Shown here one piece after another: positions 5,771 through 12,859 of a stretch of 37,136 nt of DNA. The stretch spans positions 1 to 37,136 of the IMG/VR virus record IMGVR_UViG_3300042507_001132; one strand, written 5' to 3'. Each line of letters opens with the position of its first letter. Position 1 is the first letter of the stretch. Under the pieces are notes generated by a model. It was not told the origin of the DNA and ran no database searches. It saw only the letters and a program-made list of their open reading frames with translations. This DNA is from a virus. The translations under genes and the position numbers were made by a program.

Positions 5771-5967
5771 GCAAGCGCAAAGATATAACCGAGTTCATTA
5801 CAGTGACCCGCACTGAAGATGGGCGTGTTCGTGCGACGGTGGTGTTGCCGAACACCGACCCTAGGGTGGCGCACGATAGCGGAATCTCTTTCGAGATTGT
5901 CCGCAACACCTACGACGAGTGCATCGCGGAGTGGCGCAAGTTTGACGGATGGATGGAGAACCGATGA
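5767..5967 (+). CDS. Small hypothetical protein
   Basis: A 66-residue protein. ATG at 5767 overlaps the previous TGA, and GGAGGT lies seven bases upstream. The sequence alternates charged and beta-prone residues (ITVTRTEDGRVRATVVLP near 11-28) and ends in an aromatic, acidic helix. It looks like a small single-domain beta-rich protein. No family recognised. Part of a chain of four overlapping genes from 5023 to 6371. Confidence 0.6.
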   Translation: MSKRKDITEFITVTRTEDGRVRATVVLPNTDPRVAHDSGISFEIVRNTYDECIAEWRKFDGWMENR

Positions 5968-6371
5968 GTGCGAAGACATGTGGGGTAGCGGAACATATTG
6001 ACGATTGTCTGTGTGACGTAATCATCAAATCATCAACACCTATTGGGGTGTTCGATGGGGTGCATGGAATGTGGATGGGTGCGGAGGTGTGTCGTGTCCG
6101 TGGCTATAGTGCGCCGTGGACCAGCGAGAAACTAGCCGACTACTTACAGGACTTGTCAACATTCTACGACAGGTGGTCTGAACTACAGGCGAATCCCGCT
6201 TCGCATCAGAACCCTGCACATGAACGCATGGTTCAGTTGTTGAAGCAGGGTCACGAGAACCGTGTGGTGGGTGACATGGTTTATGCAGAGTTCGGTGTGC
6301 GCTATCACCGTAGTGCTATTTCCCACACAAAAAAGCGTATCGGCTTGTCGACAACAAAGCCGAAGGCTTGA
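5964..6371 (+). CDS. Hypothetical protein with possible C-terminal helix-turn-helix
   Basis: A 135-residue protein whose ATG (5964) overlaps the previous TGA. The N-terminus has cysteines at residues 6, 15 and 17. The C-terminal ~45 residues (LKQGHENRVVGDMVYAEF through AISHTKKRIG) have the spacing of a small helix-turn-helix, so DNA binding is possible but not proven. Its final codons hold the -35 region of the promoter for the following nuclease gene (6348-6377), so that unit may be transcribed separately. Confidence 0.55.
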   Translation: MSAKTCGVAEHIDDCLCDVIIKSSTPIGVFDGVHGMWMGAEVCRVRGYSAPWTSEKLADYLQDLSTFYDRWSELQANPASHQNPAHERMVQLLKQGHENRVVGDMVYAEFGVRYHRSAISHTKKRIGLSTTKPKA

Positions 6372-6377
6372 TATAAT
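6348..6377 (+). promoter_or_regulatory. Forward promoter upstream of the Cas4-like nuclease
   Basis: TCGACA (6348-6353), an 18-base spacer and a perfect TATAAT (6372-6377) form a sigma70-type promoter. The -35 lies in the perfect palindrome TTGTCGACAA (6345-6354), a possible operator. It starts the replication/recombination block with a leader of about 24 bases. Confidence 0.6.
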
Positions 6378-6406
6378 GCCAACAGATTCAACTTCAGGAG
6401 GTCAAA

Positions 6407-7267
6407 GTGAGATTTCATAACGCTACTAAGCGCGTCTTCATTCGCCAGTCATGGCTCGGGGATGTGGTCATGTGTCCCGAACGTGCCCGACTTGGGGCGA
6501 CGATGCCGAACATGCGGTCAGGGTCAGATGCCACCATCATGGGGACCGCTGTCCACTATGCGATTGAACGGGTCCTAGGTGATTCGTCCATCGAACGTGA
6601 CGCGATGACCGAGATTGCGCTTGGTAAGTTCGCTGACCTACAGGCGACCGAGTCGTGGAAGGTGACGAACATCAACCCCGACAAGTACGGAACGTACATC
6701 GAATCCATGTGTACCTCGTGGCATAATGAGATTGCACCTACGGTGGAGTTCGGAGGGCAGGTCGAATACAAGTTCGCCTATCCACTTGGCATTGAGGTGA
6801 ACGGCTGGTCCGTGTGGTGCGAAGGCACCATGGATTACGTCGACCCCAACGGGGTCGTCTACGACTGGAAAACAGCCAGCCGTGCCTATAATGCCCGAGA
6901 AAAACAAGCAACCGCGATTCAACCCACCGTGTACGCTGGTGCTGTCGTGTCTGCCGGATGGACCGATTTCCCTGTCGATTTCCGTTACGGTGTGATGGTC
7001 CGTAATGAAAAGCCGAAGTCGCAGATTGTGTATGTGATGCGAACCGAGGCACACATGCGTTGGCTTCGCCACACAGTGCGCCCACTCATCCAAATGGCAT
7101 TGACCATTGGCGAAGACAACAACTGGATGATGAACGACACCGGACACTTGTGCAACGAACGGTGGTGTTCCTACTGGTCAGTGTGCAAAGGTGCATTCGT
7201 ATCAGACCCCGACATGCAGGTGCCCGATGCACCCGTAACTGTTACTATTGACAGTGGCAGTGATTAA
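6407..7267 (+). CDS. Cas4/RecB-like Fe-S nuclease
   Basis: A 286-residue PD-(D/E)XK nuclease of the Cas4/RecB type, starting at GTG after AGGAGGT. Motifs in order: Cys 23 in VMCPERA, GTAVH with His 50, Glu 120, Asp 143 in EGTMDYVD, the DWK core (Asp 153, Lys 155), Gln 172 in QPTVYA, then Cys 249, 254 and 260. One N-terminal and three C-terminal cysteines are the arrangement that holds a 4Fe-4S cluster in Cas4 and AddB. Such enzymes process DNA ends, and in phages they sit in replication/recombination modules. There is no CRISPR array or cas1/cas2 here, so an adaptation role is unlikely. It has its own promoter upstream. Confidence 0.85.
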   Translation: MRFHNATKRVFIRQSWLGDVVMCPERARLGATMPNMRSGSDATIMGTAVHYAIERVLGDSSIERDAMTEIALGKFADLQATESWKVTNINPDKYGTYIESMCTSWHNEIAPTVEFGGQVEYKFAYPLGIEVNGWSVWCEGTMDYVDPNGVVYDWKTASRAYNAREKQATAIQPTVYAGAVVSAGWTDFPVDFRYGVMVRNEKPKSQIVYVMRTEAHMRWLRHTVRPLIQMALTIGEDNNWMMNDTGHLCNERWCSYWSVCKGAFVSDPDMQVPDAPVTVTIDSGSD

Positions 7268-7275
7268 CTGTTTTT
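7258..7275 (+). terminator. Weak intrinsic terminator after the nuclease gene
   Basis: CAGT (7258-7261) pairs with ACTG (7267-7270), or alternatively ACAGT (7251-7255) with ACTGT, followed by TTTTT. The stem is short. It lies between the stop codon and the promoter at 7315, so partial termination is plausible. Confidence 0.35.
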
Positions 7276-7314
7276 GTCTTCGCAACTGTCAACAGTAAAT
7301 ATCTAGAGGTCATG

Positions 7315-7344
7315 TTGACAAAGTTTTCGGACACCGTGTAACGT
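7315..7344 (+). promoter_or_regulatory. Forward promoter with a dyad around the -10
   Basis: A perfect TTGACA (7315-7320), an 18-base spacer and TAACGT (7339-7344). An 8-bp inverted repeat (7328-7335/7345-7352, one wobble) brackets the -10, as an operator for a dimeric regulator would. It should drive the helicase-primase block. Confidence 0.6.
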
Positions 7345-7354
7345 GGTGTCTGTC

Positions 7355-7403
7355 GGGGACGGAAACGGCACCGGCAACGGTGGACCTCCACGTTTTCGTC
7401 CCC
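7355..7403 (+). promoter_or_regulatory. Long leader hairpin with inner GNRA hairpin
   Basis: Bases 7355-7367 pair with 7391-7403 over 13 bp with one wobble. Inside, CACCG gcaa CGGTG (7369-7382) makes a GNRA-capped hairpin. An alternative hairpin, GTGG/CCAC (7380-7391), competes with both. It begins only a few bases after the expected transcription start, so it probably protects the 5' end or controls leader folding. No T-run follows, so it is not a terminator. Confidence 0.5.
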
Positions 7404-7440
7404 ACCTTCTCATCAACAACACACACCAAGGAGGCGTGTA

Positions 7441-7896
7441 ATGAGTATCCAGCAAACCCCCAACAAAGACCAGTCCATCATCACTCAGGTGGCAGCGAAG
7501 ATTGCTGCCGACCTGACACCGAAGACGGATGACGTAATGAAGAACATCTCGGATTGGGTCATGGCATTCGATGCCTGCACCGATGCGTTGCTTGCCAAGA
7601 CGATGCCCACCGCGACGGTTCCGACCGCCACAGTTCAGGCTCCGTCCGAGCAGACGGTTGCTCAGGCAACGGAGCGCATTATGGAGGCGTTCCCGAACAG
7701 CAACGTTCAGACCATGACGGTGCGAGTCAAGGGCAACCAGCACGGTCCGCTCCCCGAGTGGCTCGCTCCTGCCTGTGCAGCCAAGGGCGTGACCGAAGTG
7801 TGGGACAACCGTGACAAGTTGTCGCAGAACCCGAAGCGTCCGTGGTTCAAGGCAGTCAACGGCGACGAAGCATTTTGGGCACCGCGAGGAAAGTAA
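7441..7896 (+). CDS. Hypothetical replication-module protein
   Basis: A 151-residue protein with ATG after AAGGAGGCGTGTA; the AGGAGG is flanked by ACAC/GTGT, again loop-like. The N-terminal ~90 residues are helical and Thr/Ala-rich. The C-terminal segment from about residue 97 (VKGNQHGPLPEWL) through EVWDNRDK to PRGK is compact and aromatic, and I have seen similar ends in small proteins beside actinophage helicases. No enzymatic motif. Position directly before the helicase suggests a DNA-binding or loader role, which is inference. Confidence 0.55.
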   Translation: MSIQQTPNKDQSIITQVAAKIAADLTPKTDDVMKNISDWVMAFDACTDALLAKTMPTATVPTATVQAPSEQTVAQATERIMEAFPNSNVQTMTVRVKGNQHGPLPEWLAPACAAKGVTEVWDNRDKLSQNPKRPWFKAVNGDEAFWAPRGK

Positions 7897-7902
7897 AACA
7901 CA

Positions 7903-8976
7903 ATGACCAACTCCGATTTCTCGGAGCGTTGGGCGAAACTAGGGCGGGGCGAGCATATCGCCCCGCCCGAACCGTCTATACGCTCACACAAGTTCTACGA
8001 ACCGCTGGTAAAAGCAGCCGACGAATATGTTTATTGGGCACAGCATCCGCAGGACCGTATCTATCTCGGGTTCCCCGACTTGGATGCACAGATGCGTGGC
8101 ATCGCACCATCCGAACTGTGCCTCATTAACGGCTACTCACATTCGGGCAAGACTCTGTTTCTATTGCAGATTCTTGCAGCGAACGCAGACAAGCCTGTCA
8201 TCTACTTCTGTCCGGACGAACCACGCACACTCACGCTGATTAAACTGGCGTGTGTAATGCACGGCATTGACGCTAACGAGTTGGAGCGTGCAGTCGCTCG
8301 CTCTGACGACAAGGCGATTATGTTGCTACGTCAAACAGCGCAGGAGCAGTTCCCCAAGTTGGCGGTCTTCGACCAAATGATGACACTGAACGACATGGAG
8401 AAAGCCCTGTCGGAAGTGTCCGACCTGTGGGGACAGCCAGCCTTAATGGTGTTCGACTATCTTGAGTTGCTTCAAGGTGGTGGCGAAGACGTACCGTCCA
8501 AGGCAAACACCATTAAAGCATTCGGTAAACGGCACAACATCCCGTTGCTCGTGTTGCACCAGTCATCCCGCACCGCTGGTGCAGATGGAAAGAAAATGAC
8601 CATATCGTCAGGTGCATACGGTGGTGAACAGCAGGCGACGCACATTGTTGGTGTGCGACGCAAGAAGTTCGAGATTGAATCCATGATTCGTGACGTTGAG
8701 GAACGCATCGAACGTGCGACCACATCAACGGAACGTCTGATGGAGAAACTTGACTCGTTGCGTTACGACCTGCGGATTCATCAGAACACGCTGACGGTGA
8801 ACCTAGTCAAGTGCAAACGCCCAGCGTCCATCCTGTTGGATGACATGGACTTTGAGATTGAGTACGGCACCGGCAGGTTGACACGGCTACCGACAGGGGT
8901 GTTACCTTGGAAAGCCGAAGAAGAACCCGACGCTGAGGAGGACCAGCAAATGTCTATATTGGATGAGGAGTGGTGA
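7903..8976 (+). CDS. DnaB-type replicative helicase (RecA-fold domain)
   Basis: A 357-residue ATPase. Walker A is GYSHSGKT (77-84), Walker B is ALMVFDYLELL with Asp 185, and LVLHQSSRT near 217 fits the DnaB H4-type motif. The length covers only the C-terminal motor of DnaB plus a short N-terminal extension, with no room for the usual primase-binding N-terminal domain. A charged coiled-coil-like insertion follows (about residues 255-290, MIRDVEERIERA) and the tail is acidic. It should unwind DNA at the phage fork. The stop overlaps the ATG of the primase gene, so the two are coupled and probably act together. Confidence 0.85.
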   Translation: MTNSDFSERWAKLGRGEHIAPPEPSIRSHKFYEPLVKAADEYVYWAQHPQDRIYLGFPDLDAQMRGIAPSELCLINGYSHSGKTLFLLQILAANADKPVIYFCPDEPRTLTLIKLACVMHGIDANELERAVARSDDKAIMLLRQTAQEQFPKLAVFDQMMTLNDMEKALSEVSDLWGQPALMVFDYLELLQGGGEDVPSKANTIKAFGKRHNIPLLVLHQSSRTAGADGKKMTISSGAYGGEQQATHIVGVRRKKFEIESMIRDVEERIERATTSTERLMEKLDSLRYDLRIHQNTLTVNLVKCKRPASILLDDMDFEIEYGTGRLTRLPTGVLPWKAEEEPDAEEDQQMSILDEEW

Positions 8977-9869
8977 TGGATGCAGGCACATTGGGCTTGT
9001 ATGTTTCGCTGTTCCGTGGCAGGGGCGACGTATACGGTCACGAAGAAGGTCGTTGCGTCAAGGAGCCGTTGACCCGCGACATATTCGCAGGACACCTAGA
9101 CGGGACGCACCTACCTATTGGTGTGTATCCGATTGTGCCAATGCGTGATGGCTACTACGTTGTGTGGGGCTGTTGCGACATTGACGTAGAGGACCTGTCC
9201 CAAGCGGTCCGGTTGCGTGATGCACTGCGGGCTGTCGACATTACGGCGTGGATTGAACGGTCACGTTCCAAGGGCTACCATGTGTGGGTGTTCTCCGCTG
9301 GTCTGACACCAGCGTCGGACATGCGACGCATGTTGCTACTAGCACATCAGGTTGCGGAAGTTCCTGCCCGTGAAGTCAACCCCAAACAGGAAACGCTGTC
9401 CGGCAACAACTACGGCAACTATGTACGGTTGCCATATCCTGATTATACGGCTAGCACTGACAAGCGACGAGTGCTGGATGACGACTTCCAGCCGATTCCG
9501 TTGGAACAGTTCGTCGGCATGGCATACGCTACCCGTGTTCAGCCCGACCATATTGCGGAACTTGCGAAACTGTGGGTGCCACCTGCGCCTGCTGTAGCGG
9601 TACGCAACCTAGACACATGCGAGTCGGTCGACGTTGCACTGGTCAAGTTGTCTCCGCTAGGGAAAGTCATTTGGCGTGACGGACCCCTAGAGGGTCGTGA
9701 CCGTTCGTCTACACTCATGCGGTTGGCATACGAGTCCGTCAACTCGGGTCTGAACCCGAGCGAGGTCAAGGTGCTGATTACAGATGCAGACTTGCGTTGG
9801 GGTAAGTATCACTTGCGTGCCAACGGCGAGATGGAGATTGACAAGATTGTCCAACGAGTGTTCCGATAA
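8976..9869 (+). CDS. AEP-superfamily primase (TOTE-like primase/primase-polymerase)
   Basis: A 297-residue protein. ATG 8976 shares a base with the helicase TGA, with AGGAG five bases upstream. It shows the archaeo-eukaryotic primase signature: the metal-binding DID (68-70), the SRSKGYHVWVF block (96-106, catalytic His after Ser/Lys) and EVNPKQ followed by GNYVRLPYP (133-155). The order matches TOTE-conflict-type and phage AEP primases. It should lay primers with the adjacent helicase, and some AEP enzymes also extend DNA. No DNA polymerase gene is present in the window, so this enzyme either hands over to the host replicase or contributes synthesis itself. The C-terminal third is probably a helical accessory domain. 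Confidence 0.8.
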   Translation: MDAGTLGLYVSLFRGRGDVYGHEEGRCVKEPLTRDIFAGHLDGTHLPIGVYPIVPMRDGYYVVWGCCDIDVEDLSQAVRLRDALRAVDITAWIERSRSKGYHVWVFSAGLTPASDMRRMLLLAHQVAEVPAREVNPKQETLSGNNYGNYVRLPYPDYTASTDKRRVLDDDFQPIPLEQFVGMAYATRVQPDHIAELAKLWVPPAPAVAVRNLDTCESVDVALVKLSPLGKVIWRDGPLEGRDRSSTLMRLAYESVNSGLNPSEVKVLITDADLRWGKYHLRANGEMEIDKIVQRVFR

Positions 9870-9883
9870 ACCTAGGAGGAAAC

Positions 9884-10171
9884 ATGGAAAACCCACATCA
9901 CAAATATGAGGATGCCTCAGTTAGTTGGGGCGAGATTGACATGCGTAACAGCGTCGCATTGAATGCGTCGCGTTACGGCTACCCGACCAACGACAACGTC
10001 GTGGACATCACGAAGGCGCGCCTGCATAATCTGAACGTCATCTCAGACAAATATGATTATGCGATGAGGCAGGTTGGCAAATGCCAACGGCTCGGGTTCG
10101 CGCCACAATGCACCTGCGAAGCAGAGTGCGTGTTGGTGCAGATGCACAACAAGTGGAAGTTCGAACAGTAA
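9884..10171 (+). CDS. Small hypothetical protein with Cys-rich C-terminus
   Basis: A 95-residue protein with a perfect AGGAGG before the ATG. The N-terminal half is polar. The C-terminal third has KCQRLGFAPQCTCEAECVL with four cysteines in about 15 residues, which could bind zinc. Function not recognised. The stop overlaps the next ATG (TAATG), so it is coupled to another tiny Cys-rich gene. Confidence 0.6.
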   Translation: MENPHHKYEDASVSWGEIDMRNSVALNASRYGYPTNDNVVDITKARLHNLNVISDKYDYAMRQVGKCQRLGFAPQCTCEAECVLVQMHNKWKFEQ

Positions 10172-10323
10172 TGGCATGCGACCATTGTGGTACAGTTGAG
10201 AAAGCGTTGACCCGCTGGAGTCAGCAAATCCACGACACCTGTGAGTGCGGATGCCATCAGCATCGCACCACACAAGCATTATCTCTAGCGCAGACAAAAA
10301 AAAGGAGGAAGAAGAATGCGTAA
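10171..10323 (+). CDS. Tiny zinc-binding protein
   Basis: A 50-residue protein starting at the ATG that overlaps the previous TAA. It has CDHCG (Cys 3, 6), then CECGCHQH around residues 30-37, a likely zinc knuckle, and a KKRRKKNA tail that is strongly basic. This suggests a small nucleic-acid-binding factor. Overlaps the next gene by eight bases. Confidence 0.6.
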   Translation: MACDHCGTVEKALTRWSQQIHDTCECGCHQHRTTQALSLAQTKKRRKKNA

Positions 10324-10666
10324 ACCACAACCGAAGAAGTTGGATTGGTGGCGACCCATCGAAACGGGTGGGTCGTTGTCGTGCAAGGAGTGCCCACAGT
10401 TCTTGAAGCAACGTGACGAGACATATTCGTATGCTGGCACGGTGCGTGCGTTGGAATCGGAGATTCACGCGTTGCGTTCTGAGGCTTCGTACCATCGTGG
10501 TGAGGTGGCTCGCTATCAGATTGAGTTGGATAGCGCGAGGCAGGAGTTGGAGGCGTACAAGCGTGTGGCTGCTGGGCTGGTCGATGCGGGTACGCATCCG
10601 ACCGCACATGATTATGCAGTCGATGACTATTGGAGTCTAGTTAACCCATATGGCAGGGAATCGTGA
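10316..10666 (+). CDS. Coiled-coil hypothetical protein
   Basis: A 116-residue protein with AAGGAGG before its ATG. A CKECPQFL segment near residues 23-30 precedes a long heptad-like helix (about 38-85, VRALESEIHALRSEA onward), then a polar tail. Likely a dimeric coiled coil with a small N-terminal metal site. No family recognised. It and the next two genes all have helical ExxALR-like repeats, suggesting related small phage proteins. Confidence 0.6.
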   Translation: MRKPQPKKLDWWRPIETGGSLSCKECPQFLKQRDETYSYAGTVRALESEIHALRSEASYHRGEVARYQIELDSARQELEAYKRVAAGLVDAGTHPTAHDYAVDDYWSLVNPYGRES

Positions 10667-10914
10667 GCAAGAAACATTTGAAGGAAAAGATTGTTCGCAC
10701 GGCAATAGACCGCGACAACTATAGACAAAAGTATATTGAGGCAACAGTTCGGGCAAACGATTTGCAGTTGGAGATTTTCGACCTGCATGTTGACTTGGCT
10801 GGACTGCGTAAAGAGTTGGACATATACAAAGATTTGTATGCGTCCGAGGCTAGGGACCGTGTCATGCTGGAACGTAGCGTGCTGGTTGACCCGTCGGAGG
10901 TGGACAGTGAGTGA
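10663..10914 (+). CDS. Coiled-coil hypothetical protein
   Basis: An 83-residue, almost wholly helical protein starting at GTG, which overlaps the preceding TGA. Heptad-like spacing runs from about residue 10 to 65 (DNYRQKYIEATVRANDLQLEIF onward). No enzyme motif. It shares operon position and style with its neighbours. Function unknown. Confidence 0.55.
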   Translation: MSKKHLKEKIVRTAIDRDNYRQKYIEATVRANDLQLEIFDLHVDLAGLRKELDIYKDLYASEARDRVMLERSVLVDPSEVDSE

Positions 10915-11101
10915 CGACGAAGATATTGCGAGCCGACTGATGCACTGCACCGATTATGACTGTGATTTGTTAGGCGATGCTGCCCGCGAGATTGAACGGC
11001 TACGTTCAGAGAACCTAACTTTGCGTCACGCTGTGTCAGAGCAAAACCGGCAGAACCGTCTGACCAACATCACGGGGACGAAACCGAATGGCAATCGGTA
11101 G
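10907..11101 (+). CDS. Small helical phage protein (DDEDIASRL...AAREIERLR type)
   Basis: A 64-residue protein starting at GTG 10907, within the end of the previous gene, with GGAGG upstream. The DEDIASRL start, central CDLLGDAAREIERLRSE and coiled C-terminus form a pattern found in many phage small proteins (temperate phage accessory type). Function unknown. Overlaps the following gene by 14 bases. Confidence 0.55.
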   Translation: MSDDEDIASRLMHCTDYDCDLLGDAAREIERLRSENLTLRHAVSEQNRQNRLTNITGTKPNGNR

Positions 11102-11330
11102 CGGTGCAGAGATTGGGGTCAAGTTCGGGCGGTGGGGCGACATGTCCCCCGCCGAACGCGACCTGTGGTGCGCAACATTCCGTGAACGCTTTGGTGACAA
11201 CCTTCTAAAAGGTTATGCTATATTGGCATATCCGCCAAGAGGGGAAGCCAATGGCTACACGCAAGAAGAAGCACACCTGTGTGATACCGGAGAAACCAAT
11301 AGCGAAAGGTCGCCCGAGACTAGGGCGTAG
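11088..11330 (+). CDS. Small hypothetical protein overlapping rusA
   Basis: An 80-residue frame. The first ~55 residues look coding (GRWGDMSPAERDLWCATFRE onward), with codon use like the neighbours. The last ~27 residues overlap the start of the resolvase gene in another frame by 80 bases and look less protein-like. A hairpin, AACCTT ctaa AAGGTT (11199-11214), lies within it. It may be a real gene with a long overlap, or its natural end was lost. Confidence 0.45.
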   Translation: MAIGSGAEIGVKFGRWGDMSPAERDLWCATFRERFGDNLLKGYAILAYPPRGEANGYTQEEAHLCDTGETNSERSPETRA

Positions 11331-11598
11331 AGGGCGTGTATTCACGCCCCAACGCACATTGGATGCAGAAGCAGCAATCGCAGCAGCATGGGACGGACCG
11401 AAGTTCGAAGGTCCCGTGAAACTGACAGTCGTGTTTCTGTACGACTCTATAGAGGTAACAGTGGAAAAGTACCCTGACGGGTCATCACGTTTGCGTGGTG
11501 ACGTAGACAACTATCTAAAAACAGTAATGGACGGGCTTAATGGCGTTGCATGGGAAGATGACAAGCAAGTGTTTGCCGTGGTTGCGGAGAAAACATGA
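11251..11598 (+). CDS. rusA: RusA-type Holliday junction resolvase
   Basis: A 115-residue protein, the usual RusA length. It has the KGRPRLGRRGRVFTP N-terminal block (19-33) and the acidic core RGDVDNYLKTVMDGLNG...EDD with Asp 84, 86, 94 and 103/104, the metal-binding residues of RusA. It would cleave four-way junctions made by recombination or replication before packaging. ATG 11251 follows AGGGGA, while an upstream in-frame ATG at 11215 lacks a good site. The stop overlaps the next nuclease gene (ATGA). Confidence 0.85.
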   Translation: MATRKKKHTCVIPEKPIAKGRPRLGRRGRVFTPQRTLDAEAAIAAAWDGPKFEGPVKLTVVFLYDSIEVTVEKYPDGSSRLRGDVDNYLKTVMDGLNGVAWEDDKQVFAVVAEKT

Positions 11599-12062
11599 GC
11601 AAGAATCAGTCCGATTACGACATCCCTCCCAACAAATACAACTTTCACACAGACCTGAAGTTCGGAAAGAAAGGAGAAGCCCTTGTTGAATCGTTCCTAC
11701 AGGCTCTTTCGGGTGGCGCATTTGAAGTTAAAACGGACCGCTATCGGAATGGGCGTATGGTGGTGGAGATTATGCAACACCCACGACGAAAAATGCGAGA
11801 AGACGGAACGGAACACTGGCAACCATCAGGACTGATGGTAACCAAAGCCGAATGGTGGGTGTATGTATTCACGCTAGACGGTAATGAAGGCGCATTCGCC
11901 ATCGTGTCCGTCCCCCGCATGAAACGCTACATAAAGAAAAACAAAAAGAAACTTCAAATAGTTGACTTTGCCAAGGCTAGTTCCAACCCATCCAAAGGAT
12001 ATCTGTTGCAACCCGAAGACGTAACCGACCTAATGACCAACCCCGACTACGATGAAGTATGA
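11595..12062 (+). CDS. PD-(D/E)XK-like nuclease, predicted
   Basis: A 155-residue protein. GKKGEALVESF (about 25-35) supplies a Glu, FEVKTD (43-48) resembles the E-x-K core, followed by VVEI (Glu 58) and PSGLMVTKAEWW (about 77-88). This spacing fits small phage PD-(D/E)XK endonucleases, though the core is compact and I cannot confirm the fold. It follows rusA with a 4-base overlap, so a role in DNA processing is likely. The C-terminal part is lysine-rich (KRYIKKNKKKLQ). Confidence 0.65.
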   Translation: MSKNQSDYDIPPNKYNFHTDLKFGKKGEALVESFLQALSGGAFEVKTDRYRNGRMVVEIMQHPRRKMREDGTEHWQPSGLMVTKAEWWVYVFTLDGNEGAFAIVSVPRMKRYIKKNKKKLQIVDFAKASSNPSKGYLLQPEDVTDLMTNPDYDEV

Positions 12063-12390
12063 ACCCGAAGCACCAGTAGAACACAGCCAATATGCGCTGT
12101 TAATGCAACCATTCAACTACGACGACCCAGCCGACTGGGAACCCGACTGGGAACTACTGGATATCGTAGGCGAAACCATTGCGCTCTTGTCTCCGCAAGA
12201 CCGCAAGGTCATCATCGGTATCTACTATATGCGTATGACATTCGAGGAACTGGCAGAACACATTGGTACGAAAGCAAAGTCGCATGCTTGGCGCAAGCAT
12301 AAGCAGGCAATCGGCAACTTCACTAAAGCACTGGAATCAAATCCGAAATACATTGAACATCAGCAAAGGAAAAACAATGACTCAATATAA
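12052..12390 (+). CDS. Sigma factor region 4-like DNA-binding protein
   Basis: A 112-residue protein. Residues about 47-95 read LSPQDRKVIIGIYYMRMTFEELAEHIG followed by a second helix with AWRKHKQAIGNFTKAL, the layout of sigma70 region 4 (helix, hydrophobic stretch, EELAE recognition turn). There is no region 2, so it is not a complete sigma factor. It could act as an anti-sigma or appropriation factor or as a middle/late activator, and it would be a good candidate for switching transcription to the minus-strand late operon. Overlaps genes on both sides. Confidence 0.65.
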   Translation: MKYEPEAPVEHSQYALLMQPFNYDDPADWEPDWELLDIVGETIALLSPQDRKVIIGIYYMRMTFEELAEHIGTKAKSHAWRKHKQAIGNFTKALESNPKYIEHQQRKNNDSI

Positions 12391-12859
12391 CACATGGGAA
12401 GACGGCGCACAGGCTGCGCTCAAACACATCGCAGACTTTGCCGGAATGATTAAACGTGACGACAACATCTTTGATGTAGTGTTCGAAACGTTAGGGACCA
12501 TTGTGCGCGAATACCCCGACGACACAGACATGATGGTCAACATGCTGGAACGTGCCGGTATCGGAGCGTTGCATTGCATGGCAGACATGGGACCGTTCTC
12601 GCTTGAGGAGATGCACCGCCTGCTCTGTAGCAAACAGCATGATTACGGTCATGGAAACATCTTGCACTTCGGCACCGTAGGTGTCGCAGTGCGGTTGTGT
12701 GACAAGATTGCCCGCCGAGCAAACCTGCTCGGACGAGGTGCAACAGCGATGAACGAAACGTTGACAGACACCTACATGGATATACTAGGATACGCAGCAA
12801 TCGCCCTCATGTTGGAGGACGGTTCGTTTGAACTGGAGTTGGGACATTATGGCAAGTAA
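12377..12859 (+). CDS. Nucleotide-metabolism-like protein (DUF1599/MazG-type helical)
   Basis: A 160-residue, mostly helical acidic protein. KQHDYGHGNILHF (about 87-99) then VRLCDKIARRANLL and ETLTDTYMDILGYAAIAL form a four-helix, metal-binding pattern. It is characteristic of the DUF1599/MazG-like family in phages, thought to modify or hydrolyse nucleotides. The family name is by recognition, the substrate unknown. ATG 12377 overlaps the end of the sigma-like gene. Product could adjust the nucleotide pool for phage replication. Confidence 0.7.
   Translation: MTQYNTWEDGAQAALKHIADFAGMIKRDDNIFDVVFETLGTIVREYPDDTDMMVNMLERAGIGALHCMADMGPFSLEEMHRLLCSKQHDYGHGNILHFGTVGVAVRLCDKIARRANLLGRGATAMNETLTDTYMDILGYAAIALMLEDGSFELELGHYGK

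Noticed and set aside
6407-7267. A CRISPR adaptation gene, because of Cas4 resemblance
   Set aside because: No repeat-spacer array or cas1/cas2 anywhere in the window. The neighbours are phage replication genes.
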